DNA of 64,000 bases, taken from NCBI RefSeq assembly GCF_900114875.1, contig NZ_FPKW01000018.1:27141-91140 (forward strand). Reading direction: 5' to 3'. Below are positions 53,358 to 60,914 of this stretch, piece by piece (position 1 is the first letter of the stretch; each line of letters begins with the position of its first letter). This DNA comes from Chryseobacterium limigenitum. GTDB taxonomy: Bacteria > Bacteroidota > Bacteroidia > Flavobacteriales > Weeksellaceae. The notes beneath the pieces are model-generated. The model was not told where the DNA came from and did no database searches. It saw only the letters and a program-made list of their open reading frames with translations. A program made the position numbers and the translations under genes.

Positions 53358-53795
53358 ATGAAGAAAATCTTATTTCTAGCTGTTTCTGCGGCTTTTGTAT
53401 TCAGTTCGTGTAGCAACAATGATGATGATGATGACAACTCGGTAAATATTGTCGGAGTATGGAAACCCTCAAAAACTTTAAAAATCTCAGGAAGTAACGG
53501 AAATATAATTTCTACTGAAATGGCTTCTACCTGCAACCAAAAGAGTACTTATGATTTCAATGCAAATAATCAGTTGACGAGTCATACTTTTGAGAATGAT
53601 TCAAATGGCTGTACAGATTTCGGATCACAGACGGCACCATATTCATATGATATGGGCAACAAAAAGATCGTTATTGACGGAGATAGCTATGATGTGGCTA
53701 AGCATACTTCAAACGAAATTCAAATCGTTATTGATTATGGACAATTTAATGATGACAACATTGAAGACCATATGATACTCGTCCTTACAAAATAA
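53358..53795 (+). CDS. lipocalin-like lipoprotein, paralogue
   Basis: A 145-residue lipoprotein (MKKILFLAVSAAFVFSSC, Cys18) with an Asp-rich linker and lipocalin-like strands (VGVWKPSKTLKISGSN, two Cys). Its order of features matches the 51098 gene, pointing to a local paralogous pair with two genes between. Function unknown. It ends at a bidirectional terminator shared with the helicase gene. Confidence 0.8.
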   Translation: MKKILFLAVSAAFVFSSCSNNDDDDDNSVNIVGVWKPSKTLKISGSNGNIISTEMASTCNQKSTYDFNANNQLTSHTFENDSNGCTDFGSQTAPYSYDMGNKKIVIDGDSYDVAKHTSNEIQIVIDYGQFNDDNIEDHMILVLTK

Positions 53796-53796
53796 T

Positions 53797-53824
53797 AAAA
53801 GCTCCCAAAATTGGGAGCTTTTTG
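53797..53824. terminator. bidirectional terminator
   Basis: AAAAGCTCCCAA pairs with TTGGGAGCTTTT around AA, between the convergent lipoprotein and helicase genes. Confidence 0.85.
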
Positions 53825-53825
53825 T

Positions 53826-55178
53826 TTATTTCTTTCTTTTGGATTTTGAGATCGCTTTTTGTTGCGCTCTGTTGGCTCCAAATTTCTTGGGTTCCTTTCT
53901 TTTTGACGGTCCGCCCCAGTTTTCTTTTTTATTTTTATCCTTTTTCTCATGGAAAGCTCCTCCTCCATCAAACAGTTTTGCCTGTGCAGGATTTTTCATG
54001 ACGATCACATCTTCTTCTGAAATGATCTTTTTAGGATTAATTTTAACTCCTTCCGGGAAATCAACAAATTTTAATTCTCTGTCCATCAATAATTCGATGT
54101 CTAAAACAGGGCGCTCTTCTTTTTTAACAACAAAAGAAATCGCTTTACCGTCTTTATCTGCTCTACCCGTTCTACCGATTCTGTGAATATACTGTTCCGG
54201 AACCTCAGGAATTTCAAAATTGATTACGTGGGTAATATTTGAAATATCCAAACCTCTCGCCATAACGTCCGTTGTAATCAAACCTCTGATTTCTTCATTT
54301 TCAAAGCGTTTCATCGCCTTCAATCTGTAGTTTTGAGATTTGTTTGAGTGAATTACATCAAACTGTTCAGGGAAAAGCTCATCAATTTTAGTGAATAATA
54401 AATCTGAATGCTTTTTATTATTAGCGAAAATCAAGACCTTAGACATATCTGCGTCTGATTTCAATAAATGCTCCAACAAATTGATCTTCGTATTGAAGTT
54501 TTCAACTTTATAGGCAGTCTGTTCAATTTTTTCAAGCGGAGTTCCGGATTTTGCCAATGAAATCTCGATAGGACCCGCAAAATACTGAGCCAGCATTTCA
54601 TCCACAGCATCTGTCATGGTTGCAGAGAAAAGAATGTTTTGTCTCTTGTCTCTCATCATTTCGAAAATATGCGTCAACTGCGGTCTGAAACCTAAGTTAA
54701 GCATTTCATCAAATTCATCAATGATCAGTTTCTGAACTTCTCTCAGAGAAATAGCATTATCAATCGCTAAATCCATAATTCTTCCCGGAGTTCCTACTAA
54801 AATATCACAGCCATTGTTAAATAAAAGCTTCTGCGTATTGATATTTTTTCCACCGTAAATTCCGATAACTCTTGCAGTAATATTTTCCGTTAATTTTTCA
54901 ACAATTTCAGTTACCTGAACCACTAATTCTCTTGTAGGAACTAAAACAACCACCGTTGGATTTCCGGTTTTGTTATATTTCCAGGTTTTAAGAACAGGCA
55001 GCAGATAAGCTAATGTTTTTCCGGTACCCGTCTGTGCAATTCCCATTACATCTCTTCCGGAAAGTATAGGTCCTATACTCTTTTCCTGAATAGGCGTTGG
55101 TTCAAACAATTCCAGGTCTGCTAAAACATCTAGAACTTTAACCGGTAAATCAAAATCTGCAAAAGTTATTTTATCCAT
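53826..55178 (-). CDS. DEAD-box RNA helicase
   Basis: A 450-residue SF2 RNA helicase. Q motif about 8-35 (EPTPIQEKSI), motif I AQTGTGKT, Ia PTRELVVQV, motif II VDEF form DEFD in IIDEFDEMLNLGF, III SAT, IV/V RGLDISNITHVIN, VI HRIGRTGRADKDG. It ends with a basic tail (KKDKNKKENWGG to SKRKK) for RNA binding. Phe replaces Ala in motif II, a substitution seen in this phylum's cold-shock-type helicases. Probably unwinds rRNA or mRNA structures; ribosome assembly or cold adaptation are the usual roles. Confidence 0.9.
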   Translation of the reverse strand: MDKITFADFDLPVKVLDVLADLELFEPTPIQEKSIGPILSGRDVMGIAQTGTGKTLAYLLPVLKTWKYNKTGNPTVVVLVPTRELVVQVTEIVEKLTENITARVIGIYGGKNINTQKLLFNNGCDILVGTPGRIMDLAIDNAISLREVQKLIIDEFDEMLNLGFRPQLTHIFEMMRDKRQNILFSATMTDAVDEMLAQYFAGPIEISLAKSGTPLEKIEQTAYKVENFNTKINLLEHLLKSDADMSKVLIFANNKKHSDLLFTKIDELFPEQFDVIHSNKSQNYRLKAMKRFENEEIRGLITTDVMARGLDISNITHVINFEIPEVPEQYIHRIGRTGRADKDGKAISFVVKKEERPVLDIELLMDRELKFVDFPEGVKINPKKIISEEDVIVMKNPAQAKLFDGGGAFHEKKDKNKKENWGGPSKRKEPKKFGANRAQQKAISKSKRKK

Positions 55179-55217
55179 TTTGCAAAGATAGGCAATTAAT
55201 TTATTTATGTATAAGGA

Positions 55218-55300
55218 TGGGAGTTGGAAGATGGAAAATGGAAGTTTACCATTAAAAATTTATCTATTTACTTAACTCCCACTTCAGACTTCTAGCTTCA
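55218..55300. repeat. imperfect intergenic palindrome
   Basis: GGGAGTTGGAAGATGGAA and the complementary words AACTCCC and CTTCAGACTTCTAGCTTC bracket an AT-rich core. It lies between the helicase start and the downstream secreted-protein stop. Confidence 0.5.
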
Positions 55301-55312
55301 AACCAAAAACAA

Positions 55313-55813
55313 CTAAAGCTTAATACTTTTACTGATCACTTTAATATCATCATCCTTCCAGACGCTTGTTGTAATAATTACATTTCCTTTCTTTTTGGGA
55401 TCTTTTTTAATAGGAAATTTTTCGTCTTCCCATTGCGAACAGTGTGTAGAAATAGGTGATACCAGAGGTTTCCAAACATTTTTACTCAACGTATACACAT
55501 ATAATGGATGCCAGCAGCTTGTACACCAGTTCGGATAAAAACCGATGTCGTCTTTTCCATCGTTATTTAAATCTTTTAGATTGTATAATGTTCCGTCGTT
55601 AGCGGGTGAAATAGTCAATGATTTTATCTTTTTATCACTAAAGTAAATGACGGTTTCGCATTTTCCGTCGCACTCATCACTGCAGTCGCTGACTTTGGTA
55701 TAGGCATATTCTTTTGTTCCGTTCCCGTCGTAATCGCCTAGAATACCTTCACTTTTCTGGGCGAAAACTAGGCAACTGCAAAATGTGAGAACCAATAGGA
55801 TTAATCTTTTCAT
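55313..55813 (-). CDS. secreted protein with EF-hand-like DxDG loops
   Basis: A 166-residue secreted protein (signal MKRLILLVLTFCSCLVFAQ). Two calcium-loop-like motifs (GDYDGNGTKEYAY near 26-38 and DLNNDGKDDIGF near 80-91) resemble FG-GAP/VCBS repeats, and Cys pairs (SDCSDECDGKCET, NWCTSCWH) may form disulfides. No catalytic motif. Probably a surface or periplasmic calcium-binding protein; the role is unknown. Confidence 0.75.
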   Translation of the reverse strand: MKRLILLVLTFCSCLVFAQKSEGILGDYDGNGTKEYAYTKVSDCSDECDGKCETVIYFSDKKIKSLTISPANDGTLYNLKDLNNDGKDDIGFYPNWCTSCWHPLYVYTLSKNVWKPLVSPISTHCSQWEDEKFPIKKDPKKKGNVIITTSVWKDDDIKVISKSIKL

Positions 55814-55866
55814 GGCTTTAATTTTTCCTGAATTTTATTTAAACTTAATTCTTAATGCAAAGTTTA

Positions 55867-55943
55867 TCATTCCGGAGGAATCTCTACAACGTTATTAAAG
55901 GCTTCGTTGAGATTGCTTCGTCACTTCGTTCTTCGCAATGACA
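55867..55943. repeat. dispersed intergenic palindrome, second GTCATTGCGA copy
   Basis: The right end 55909-55942 matches 6686-6719 at 31 of 34 bases; the left end carries CATTCCGGAGGAATCTC. It lies between the two convergent-strand neighbours' 5' and 3' ends (both on -). Confidence 0.8.
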
Positions 55944-55963
55944 ATGTTGTGTTTGTTTTTAAA

Positions 55964-57613
55964 TTATTTCCGAGTAATTCTCAACAAAATTATAATCACC
56001 AATACTATTGAAAAAATAAATCCCAGCAAAGCAACCAATGATATCTCCCCTATTCTAGGGCCGGATTCTGAGACAAAAACAATCGCTGTTGCAATAATAT
56101 TTGCTCCCAAAACCATCGTTAAAATCAAATTGACAATACTTGACTTGATGATTTGATTGGTCTTTTCAATATTCTTAATTTCACTTGAAACGGTGAATTT
56201 ATTTTCATCTAATTTTTGAAGAACAGAACGAAGCTCTTTCGGAATTTCATCAATATTATCTGCGAAATTCATCATTGTATCCATTCCGTTTTTGAGGATA
56301 TTCTTTGGGCTGATCTTTTTGGTGAGAATTTTTTTCGTGTACGGATTAAGACTTTTAACGATATCCAGATCAGGGTTGATGGTACGTCCTACCCCTTCTA
56401 TTAAACCAATTCCTTTGAATAAAAGATAGAAATAATCCGGCATATAGAGACGGTTATCTTTTAAGACGTCTTTCATTTTATTAATAATCGCCTGCGGATC
56501 GATCTCTTTTAAAGAAGTACTGTGAACGAAATTCAGAATATCTTCCACATCATTTTCAAATCTTCTTTCATCAGGAATCTCATAGCTTATGGCCATCTTT
56601 TTGAGAGACCGTACGATCTTATGAGCATTTTTTGCTACAAAGCTTACAATTAAACTTTCAAGGATTTCTTTATCGTTCGGTTGAATTTTTCCTACAGCGC
56701 CAAAATCAATAAAAACAACTTTACCGTCTTTTTTAACTAAAATATTTCCTGCGTGAGGATCGGCATGGAAAAATCCGTAATCCAGGATCTGAGATACAAA
56801 TAAACGTAAACCAACTTCCGATATTTTTACAGGATCTATATTATGGGCCAGCAATCCGGCTTTATCGGTTACTTTTATTCCGTCAATGAATTCCATACAA
56901 AGAACATTATTGTTGGAAAATTCTTCGTAGATCTTCGGAACGTATGTTTCTTTATTATTTTTAAAGTTCCGGGCAAACTGCAGAATATTATTCTTTTCAT
57001 TAATTAAAGAAACTTCCTCTAATAATGATCTTTCGAATGTTGAAATTGCCTGTTTCAAATTAAGCTTCTCTCCTATCTCAGAATATGATGAAATCAGTTT
57101 TTCGAGATCTTTGATCAGGAGGAGATCATCTTCAATAACGGTCTGAACATCAGCTTTTTTTATTTTTAAAATAACTTCATCGCCATTCAATAAAGTTGCT
57201 TTGTAAACCTGAGCGATAGAGGCTGTTGCCAAAGGGTGCTTCTGAACCTCAAGAAAATGATCTTTAACCGAAATATTAAACTCATTTTCAAGAATTTCCT
57301 GCACATTCATGTCGACTGTATCAACCTTGTCCTGCAGTTTCTGAAGTTCCTGCACCAATTCCGGCGGAAGAAGGTCTTCCCTGTTGCTGAATGTCTGTCC
57401 AAGTTTTACAAAAGTGGGGCCGAGTTCTTCCAGCACCAGTCTTATCCTTTCATACACTGTTCCTTTTGAAATGATCTCGTCTGAACCTGAGGAGTCTTCT
57501 TCCTGTCTGTTGTTCCCGTTCATTCTTGCGAGCATATCTTTAAAACCATATTTACTTAATACGGAAATTAATCTCGCGGATCTCTTAAATTTTCTTTGCT
57601 GTTTGTCGAACAT
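55964..57613 (-). CDS. AarF/ABC1/UbiB-family atypical kinase
   Basis: A 549-residue membrane-anchored atypical kinase. The N-terminal ABC1 motif TFVKLGQTFSNREDLLPPEL (KxGQ, about 69-88), PLATASIAQVYKATL (Ala-rich loop replacing the Gly-rich loop), HADPHAGNILV (catalytic loop) and FIDFGAVGKI (metal Asp) are all present. Two C-terminal hydrophobic helices close the protein. Relatives support ubiquinone or menaquinone biosynthesis and lipid metabolism; the present substrate is unknown. Confidence 0.92.
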   Translation of the reverse strand: MFDKQQRKFKRSARLISVLSKYGFKDMLARMNGNNRQEEDSSGSDEIISKGTVYERIRLVLEELGPTFVKLGQTFSNREDLLPPELVQELQKLQDKVDTVDMNVQEILENEFNISVKDHFLEVQKHPLATASIAQVYKATLLNGDEVILKIKKADVQTVIEDDLLLIKDLEKLISSYSEIGEKLNLKQAISTFERSLLEEVSLINEKNNILQFARNFKNNKETYVPKIYEEFSNNNVLCMEFIDGIKVTDKAGLLAHNIDPVKISEVGLRLFVSQILDYGFFHADPHAGNILVKKDGKVVFIDFGAVGKIQPNDKEILESLIVSFVAKNAHKIVRSLKKMAISYEIPDERRFENDVEDILNFVHSTSLKEIDPQAIINKMKDVLKDNRLYMPDYFYLLFKGIGLIEGVGRTINPDLDIVKSLNPYTKKILTKKISPKNILKNGMDTMMNFADNIDEIPKELRSVLQKLDENKFTVSSEIKNIEKTNQIIKSSIVNLILTMVLGANIIATAIVFVSESGPRIGEISLVALLGFIFSIVLVIIILLRITRK

Positions 57614-57689
57614 ATTCTATTTTCAATAAAAAATGGAGTTGCAAAGTAACTCCAAAAATTATTCCTATTCTTTATTTTTATAGGTCTTT

Positions 57690-57920
57690 ATGAATATTGT
57701 AACGGTCATCTGCAGTATTACTACTGCCAACGCAAGTATTGAAGCTGCCATTGCTCGTACTGTACTTGCCATTGCTATTATTTAATCCGCCAATGCTTAC
57801 ACTGTAATCGCCAGCCTGAATATTATAACCGCCATCGCTAATACTGAATCTGCCAATGTTTATATTATAACCGCCAACAGGAATTTTGAATTCGCCAACG
57901 CTATTATTTAATCCACCAAT
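57690..57920 (-). repeat. 11 x 21-bp tract encoding heptapeptide repeats behind tandem stops
   Basis: Read on the - strand from 57920 the sequence is eleven 7-codon units with Gly (GGC or GGT) at position 2 and mostly Leu, Tyr or Phe at position 4, for example IGGLNNS, VGGYNIN, IGRFSIS and AGDYSVS. It is in the frame of the gene ending at 57951 and is separated from it by TAA-TAA plus eight codons; the frame stays open for 89 codons to TAA at 57678-57680 without any ATG, GTG or TTG start. It may be a pseudogenised extension or a non-coding minisatellite. Confidence 0.8.
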
Positions 57921-57950
57921 GTTTATATTTAAATAGACATCGCTACATTA

Positions 57951-58724
57951 TTAATCTCCCTTACGAACTTTGAACTCTATCCCGCTGATTTGTTTATATT
58001 GTGGACTGGATGCTCCGAAAACACTTTTCACATACAATTTAACTTCTTTTGCTGTCTGCAAAAGTCCGGATAATGGGTTGTACATTATCTGATTTCTTTC
58101 CAGCATCGCGTTGCTGTATTGGGTGTATGAATCTATAAGCTCTGCGTTTTTTGTTTTCATATCCAGCAACTTTTCCTGTAAGGCTGCAATTTTCAGGTCG
58201 TTTTCGTTGGGACTGTAAGATGGATTTTGCGTTAAAATCTCTATGATTCCGGAAAAATGATCAACCATTTTGTCATATGACTGTTGAGAATTGGAAATTT
58301 GTTTGGTTTCCGGCTCTTGATCCTTTGCCTGTGCAGTGCTTTTTTTTGATGGCGCGCCCTGAATTTTTCTATTCACAGACTTTATATTATTGATCCCAAG
58401 CTGATCCGCTCCGGACACAGCGTACGCGTTTACTATTTTGGTGGAAAGAGATCTTACATCTGTAAAAGCATTTTTACGGTTATTGGTTGCATTATCGAAG
58501 CCTGTTTTCTTAGCCTTAGTATTGCCGAGTTTATTCTGTACGTTCAGCAAAAGATCCTGTAAACTTGTAACTTTTAGACTGTCTTTTATAGGGTTATAAG
58601 TAGCTCCGAATCCTATACAAAAAGAAATGAGACTCTGAAAATTAGCTGCATTTTTTGCATGTCCTGTTTCGCTTGGAGAGCTTTTAGCTGTTTTAGAGTT
58701 TGTGCTTTGATTTTTTGATTCCAT
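57951..58724 (-). CDS. coiled, Ser/Lys/Asn-rich protein of unknown function
   Basis: A 257-residue hydrophilic, mostly helical protein. It has two similar parts: residues about 40-100 (YNPIKDSLKVTSLQDLLLNV) and about 175-235 (YSPNENDLKIAALQEKLLDM), each followed by a helical stretch, and ends YVKSVFGASSPQYKQISGIEF plus a basic tail. Such proteins occur in Chryseobacterium but have no known role. ATG 58724 is chosen over 58772. TAA TAA closes it, and an in-frame heptapeptide tract follows. Confidence 0.7.
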   Translation of the reverse strand: MESKNQSTNSKTAKSSPSETGHAKNAANFQSLISFCIGFGATYNPIKDSLKVTSLQDLLLNVQNKLGNTKAKKTGFDNATNNRKNAFTDVRSLSTKIVNAYAVSGADQLGINNIKSVNRKIQGAPSKKSTAQAKDQEPETKQISNSQQSYDKMVDHFSGIIEILTQNPSYSPNENDLKIAALQEKLLDMKTKNAELIDSYTQYSNAMLERNQIMYNPLSGLLQTAKEVKLYVKSVFGASSPQYKQISGIEFKVRKGD

Positions 58725-58969
58725 ATCAAATAAATAATTATGATTAATACAAACAAATTTACAAATCATCATATATATAGCAAATAAAAATATAGAAATT
58801 TAACATATTGAAAAATATAAATAGATATATATTAAAAATATGATTCTGTCAATACGCAAGCTTAAATTGCATTAATAAATTCAATCAAATACATTATTTA
58901 ACTTAAAAAGACGATTAAACAGGTCTTTAGCCGCCAACAAATTCTTTAAAAATTTTTAAAAAATATTTT

Positions 58970-58977
58970 TATCTTCG
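58970..58977 (+). promoter_or_regulatory. -7-like box ahead of the structured RNA
   Basis: TATCTTCG is one mismatch from TAnnTTTG, the same type as at relA/spoT. A start near 58984 would place the RNA's first stem about 18 bases in. Confidence 0.4.
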
Positions 58978-58983
58978 CAGCAG

Positions 58984-59170
58984 ATTTTAACAAAAACAAA
59001 AGCGTAAGCTATCAATTAGGTATTAGAAAACCGCGAATTTTCAAAACAGCCCTAAAGTGATAAGCTTACGCCCGTGTATCCTATATGGGCACGGGCAAAT
59101 TCTTTCTGGTTGTTGGGCTCTTCGCGGTGCCTCTAATACAGATTGATTTTTGCTCCGTGCCTTTTGTTTT
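58984..59170 (+). ncRNA. putative structured RNA upstream of the T9SS/RHS operon
   Basis: A 13-bp stem with one bulge joins 59002-59014 (GCGTAAGCTATCA) and 59058-59071; inside it TTAGG pairs with CCTAA (59016-59020/59051-59055) and GAAAA with TTTTC around CCGCGAA. Then GGCACGG (59088-59094) can pair with three rivals: CCCGTG at 59071-59076, GTGCC at 59127-59131, or CCGTGCC at 59155-59161. The last stem is followed by TTTTGTTTT, as in a weak terminator. No known family was recognised; a cis leader, attenuator or free small RNA are all possible. Confidence 0.5.
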
Positions 59171-59328
59171 ATCAATTAATTTCCAACCTATGAGTAAAAA
59201 AATGCATCCCTATATAATACGACAGGGTTTGTCGTGTCTGAGGGTTAATTTTGAAGCAGATCAATAATAAATATACCCTTAAAAAAGGAAAATATGGAAA
59301 GCCACATTTTCCACAACACAACAGTTTA

Positions 59329-59336
59329 TAAATTTG
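59329..59336 (+). promoter_or_regulatory. -7 box upstream of the T9SS cargo gene
   Basis: TAAATTTG is a perfect TAnnTTTG match 20-26 bases before the start codons; TTTT at 59307-59310 lies near the -33 position. This suggests the operon can be transcribed independently of the upstream RNA. The stretch 59171-59328 holds nothing else recognisable. Confidence 0.45.
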
Positions 59337-59362
59337 AAAACAATTAAAAAAATCAAATGCCC

Positions 59363-60907
59363 ATGAAGAAAAATTATTTTACCGCACTTTTATTATGTGC
59401 ATCTCTGAGTGTAAGCGCTCAGGAAATGATCTGGCAAAGGGACATTAAATCCAGTACTCAGGATTTTTTAAGCCAAGTCACCACAACTATAGATCAACAG
59501 TATTTAATTACAGGAAGCAGCATTCAAGGCGATAAGCTTCAGGCCGGAGGCAGTAAGCAGAATAATGGTTACGACCTACATTTGGTAAAACTTAACCAAC
59601 AAGGTGAACAAATCTGGGAGAAATTCTTTGTAGGAAATAATCATGATTTTCTTTCGTCAACTGTCGGAACACAAGATGGAGGATTTGCTGTAGTAAGCAC
59701 CACGTATTCGGGCAAAAGTCTGGATAAAAAAGACGATTCTAAGGGCGGAAGTGACATCTGGTTAATCAGACTGAATGAATTTGGAGATGAACTTTGGCAA
59801 AAAACTATTGGATCAAACGCAGATGAAGAAGCAAGATCAGTTATTCAGACAACAGATTTGGGATTTTTTGTAGCCGGAAATGTTCAGAATTCAGCTAAAG
59901 GTTACGGTTCTAAGGATGTTTTAATTATAAAATTAGACAAAAACGGAAAAGAACTCTCACAATCTATATTTGGAGGAAAAGGATCAGACGAGGTTGAAAA
60001 GATGATTCCAACAAAAGATGGCGGTGCCTTGTTAGGGATCTATTCCAGAAGTAATGCAGGAGGTTCAAAAAAGACTGAAAACTTTGGCGAAGGAGATTAT
60101 TGGATCATTAAACTTAGTAAAGACGGAAAAATTGAATGGGAAAAGAACTTTGGTGGTAAAGGTGACGATCATTTGAGAACAATGGCATTGACTTCGGATG
60201 GCTACGTGATTGGTGGAGAATCCAGATCTGAACGTTCAGGAAACAAAACCGTTGGGATTGAAGAAGGTACGGATCTATGGTTAATCTCTTTGAATGAAAA
60301 AGGAGATGAACTTTGGCAAAAATCCTACAATTTCAAAAACAGAGATATTTTGATGGGAATGAGTGTTTTACATGGTTCAGACGATAAAACTTCAAAAGGG
60401 TTTTTACTAGGCGGATATACTCAGGCAGAAGGAAGAATTGAAGCTGATGATGAGAAGTTTTGGATGCTGTATTTAGATCAAAACGGTAATGAACAATGGC
60501 GAAAACATGTTCAGGGTGAGTCTCGAAAGAAAGAAGAAAGACTATCTGATATAAAACTAAACAGAGACGGTTCAATTATTTTAGCAGGAACGAGTGCTGA
60601 GGAACTTGGAAAAGAAAATTGGAAGATTATTAAGCTTGGAGACAAGCAAATCGATCAATTAATTGTAAAACAGGACATGAAGATTTATCCAAATCCTGTA
60701 TCAGATTACACTTATGTAGAAATTGGTTTCGAGTTTAAAGATGCAGAAATTATTTTGTACGATATGTCAGGAAGACAACTCCAAAGTTTGAAAACAAAAA
60801 ATAAGGTTACGAAAATCAATACTCAGCCGTTGATTCAGGGAGCTTATTTGGTTACTGTTAAGACTGATACGAATAAAACGGCTAGTGCTAAAATTATTAA
60901 AAAATAA
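59363..60907 (+). CDS. secreted beta-propeller protein with T9SS sorting domain
   Basis: A 514-residue secreted protein (signal MKKNYFTALLLCASLSVSAQ). Six or more repeats of the form GGYDLHLVKLNQQGEQIWEK, SDIWLIRLNEFGDELWQK, GDYWIIKLSKDGKIEWEKNF make up a propeller-like array about residues 65-430. The last 75 residues are a type IX sorting domain (MKIYPNPVSDYTYVEI to ASAKIIKK). The ATG at 59357 would add two residues. It lies 7 bases before the giant RHS-family gene and is clearly its operon partner. Confidence 0.85.
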   Translation: MKKNYFTALLLCASLSVSAQEMIWQRDIKSSTQDFLSQVTTTIDQQYLITGSSIQGDKLQAGGSKQNNGYDLHLVKLNQQGEQIWEKFFVGNNHDFLSSTVGTQDGGFAVVSTTYSGKSLDKKDDSKGGSDIWLIRLNEFGDELWQKTIGSNADEEARSVIQTTDLGFFVAGNVQNSAKGYGSKDVLIIKLDKNGKELSQSIFGGKGSDEVEKMIPTKDGGALLGIYSRSNAGGSKKTENFGEGDYWIIKLSKDGKIEWEKNFGGKGDDHLRTMALTSDGYVIGGESRSERSGNKTVGIEEGTDLWLISLNEKGDELWQKSYNFKNRDILMGMSVLHGSDDKTSKGFLLGGYTQAEGRIEADDEKFWMLYLDQNGNEQWRKHVQGESRKKEERLSDIKLNRDGSIILAGTSAEELGKENWKIIKLGDKQIDQLIVKQDMKIYPNPVSDYTYVEIGFEFKDAEIILYDMSGRQLQSLKTKNKVTKINTQPLIQGAYLVTVKTDTNKTASAKIIKK

Positions 60908-60914
60908 AACACCG

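Noticed and set aside
57690..57920. CRISPR array
   Set aside because: The units are contiguous 21-bp repeats without spacers, vary at many positions, and no cas gene is near.
58984..59170. tmRNA, 6S RNA, SRP RNA or RNase P RNA
   Set aside because: None of the conserved sequence blocks of those RNAs could be found, and the size and pairings do not match.
59085..59267. 60-codon protein as a confident gene
   Set aside because: It overlaps a strongly structured region, has no TAnnTTTG box directly upstream, and its composition is not typical of a gene here; kept only as a low-interest observation.
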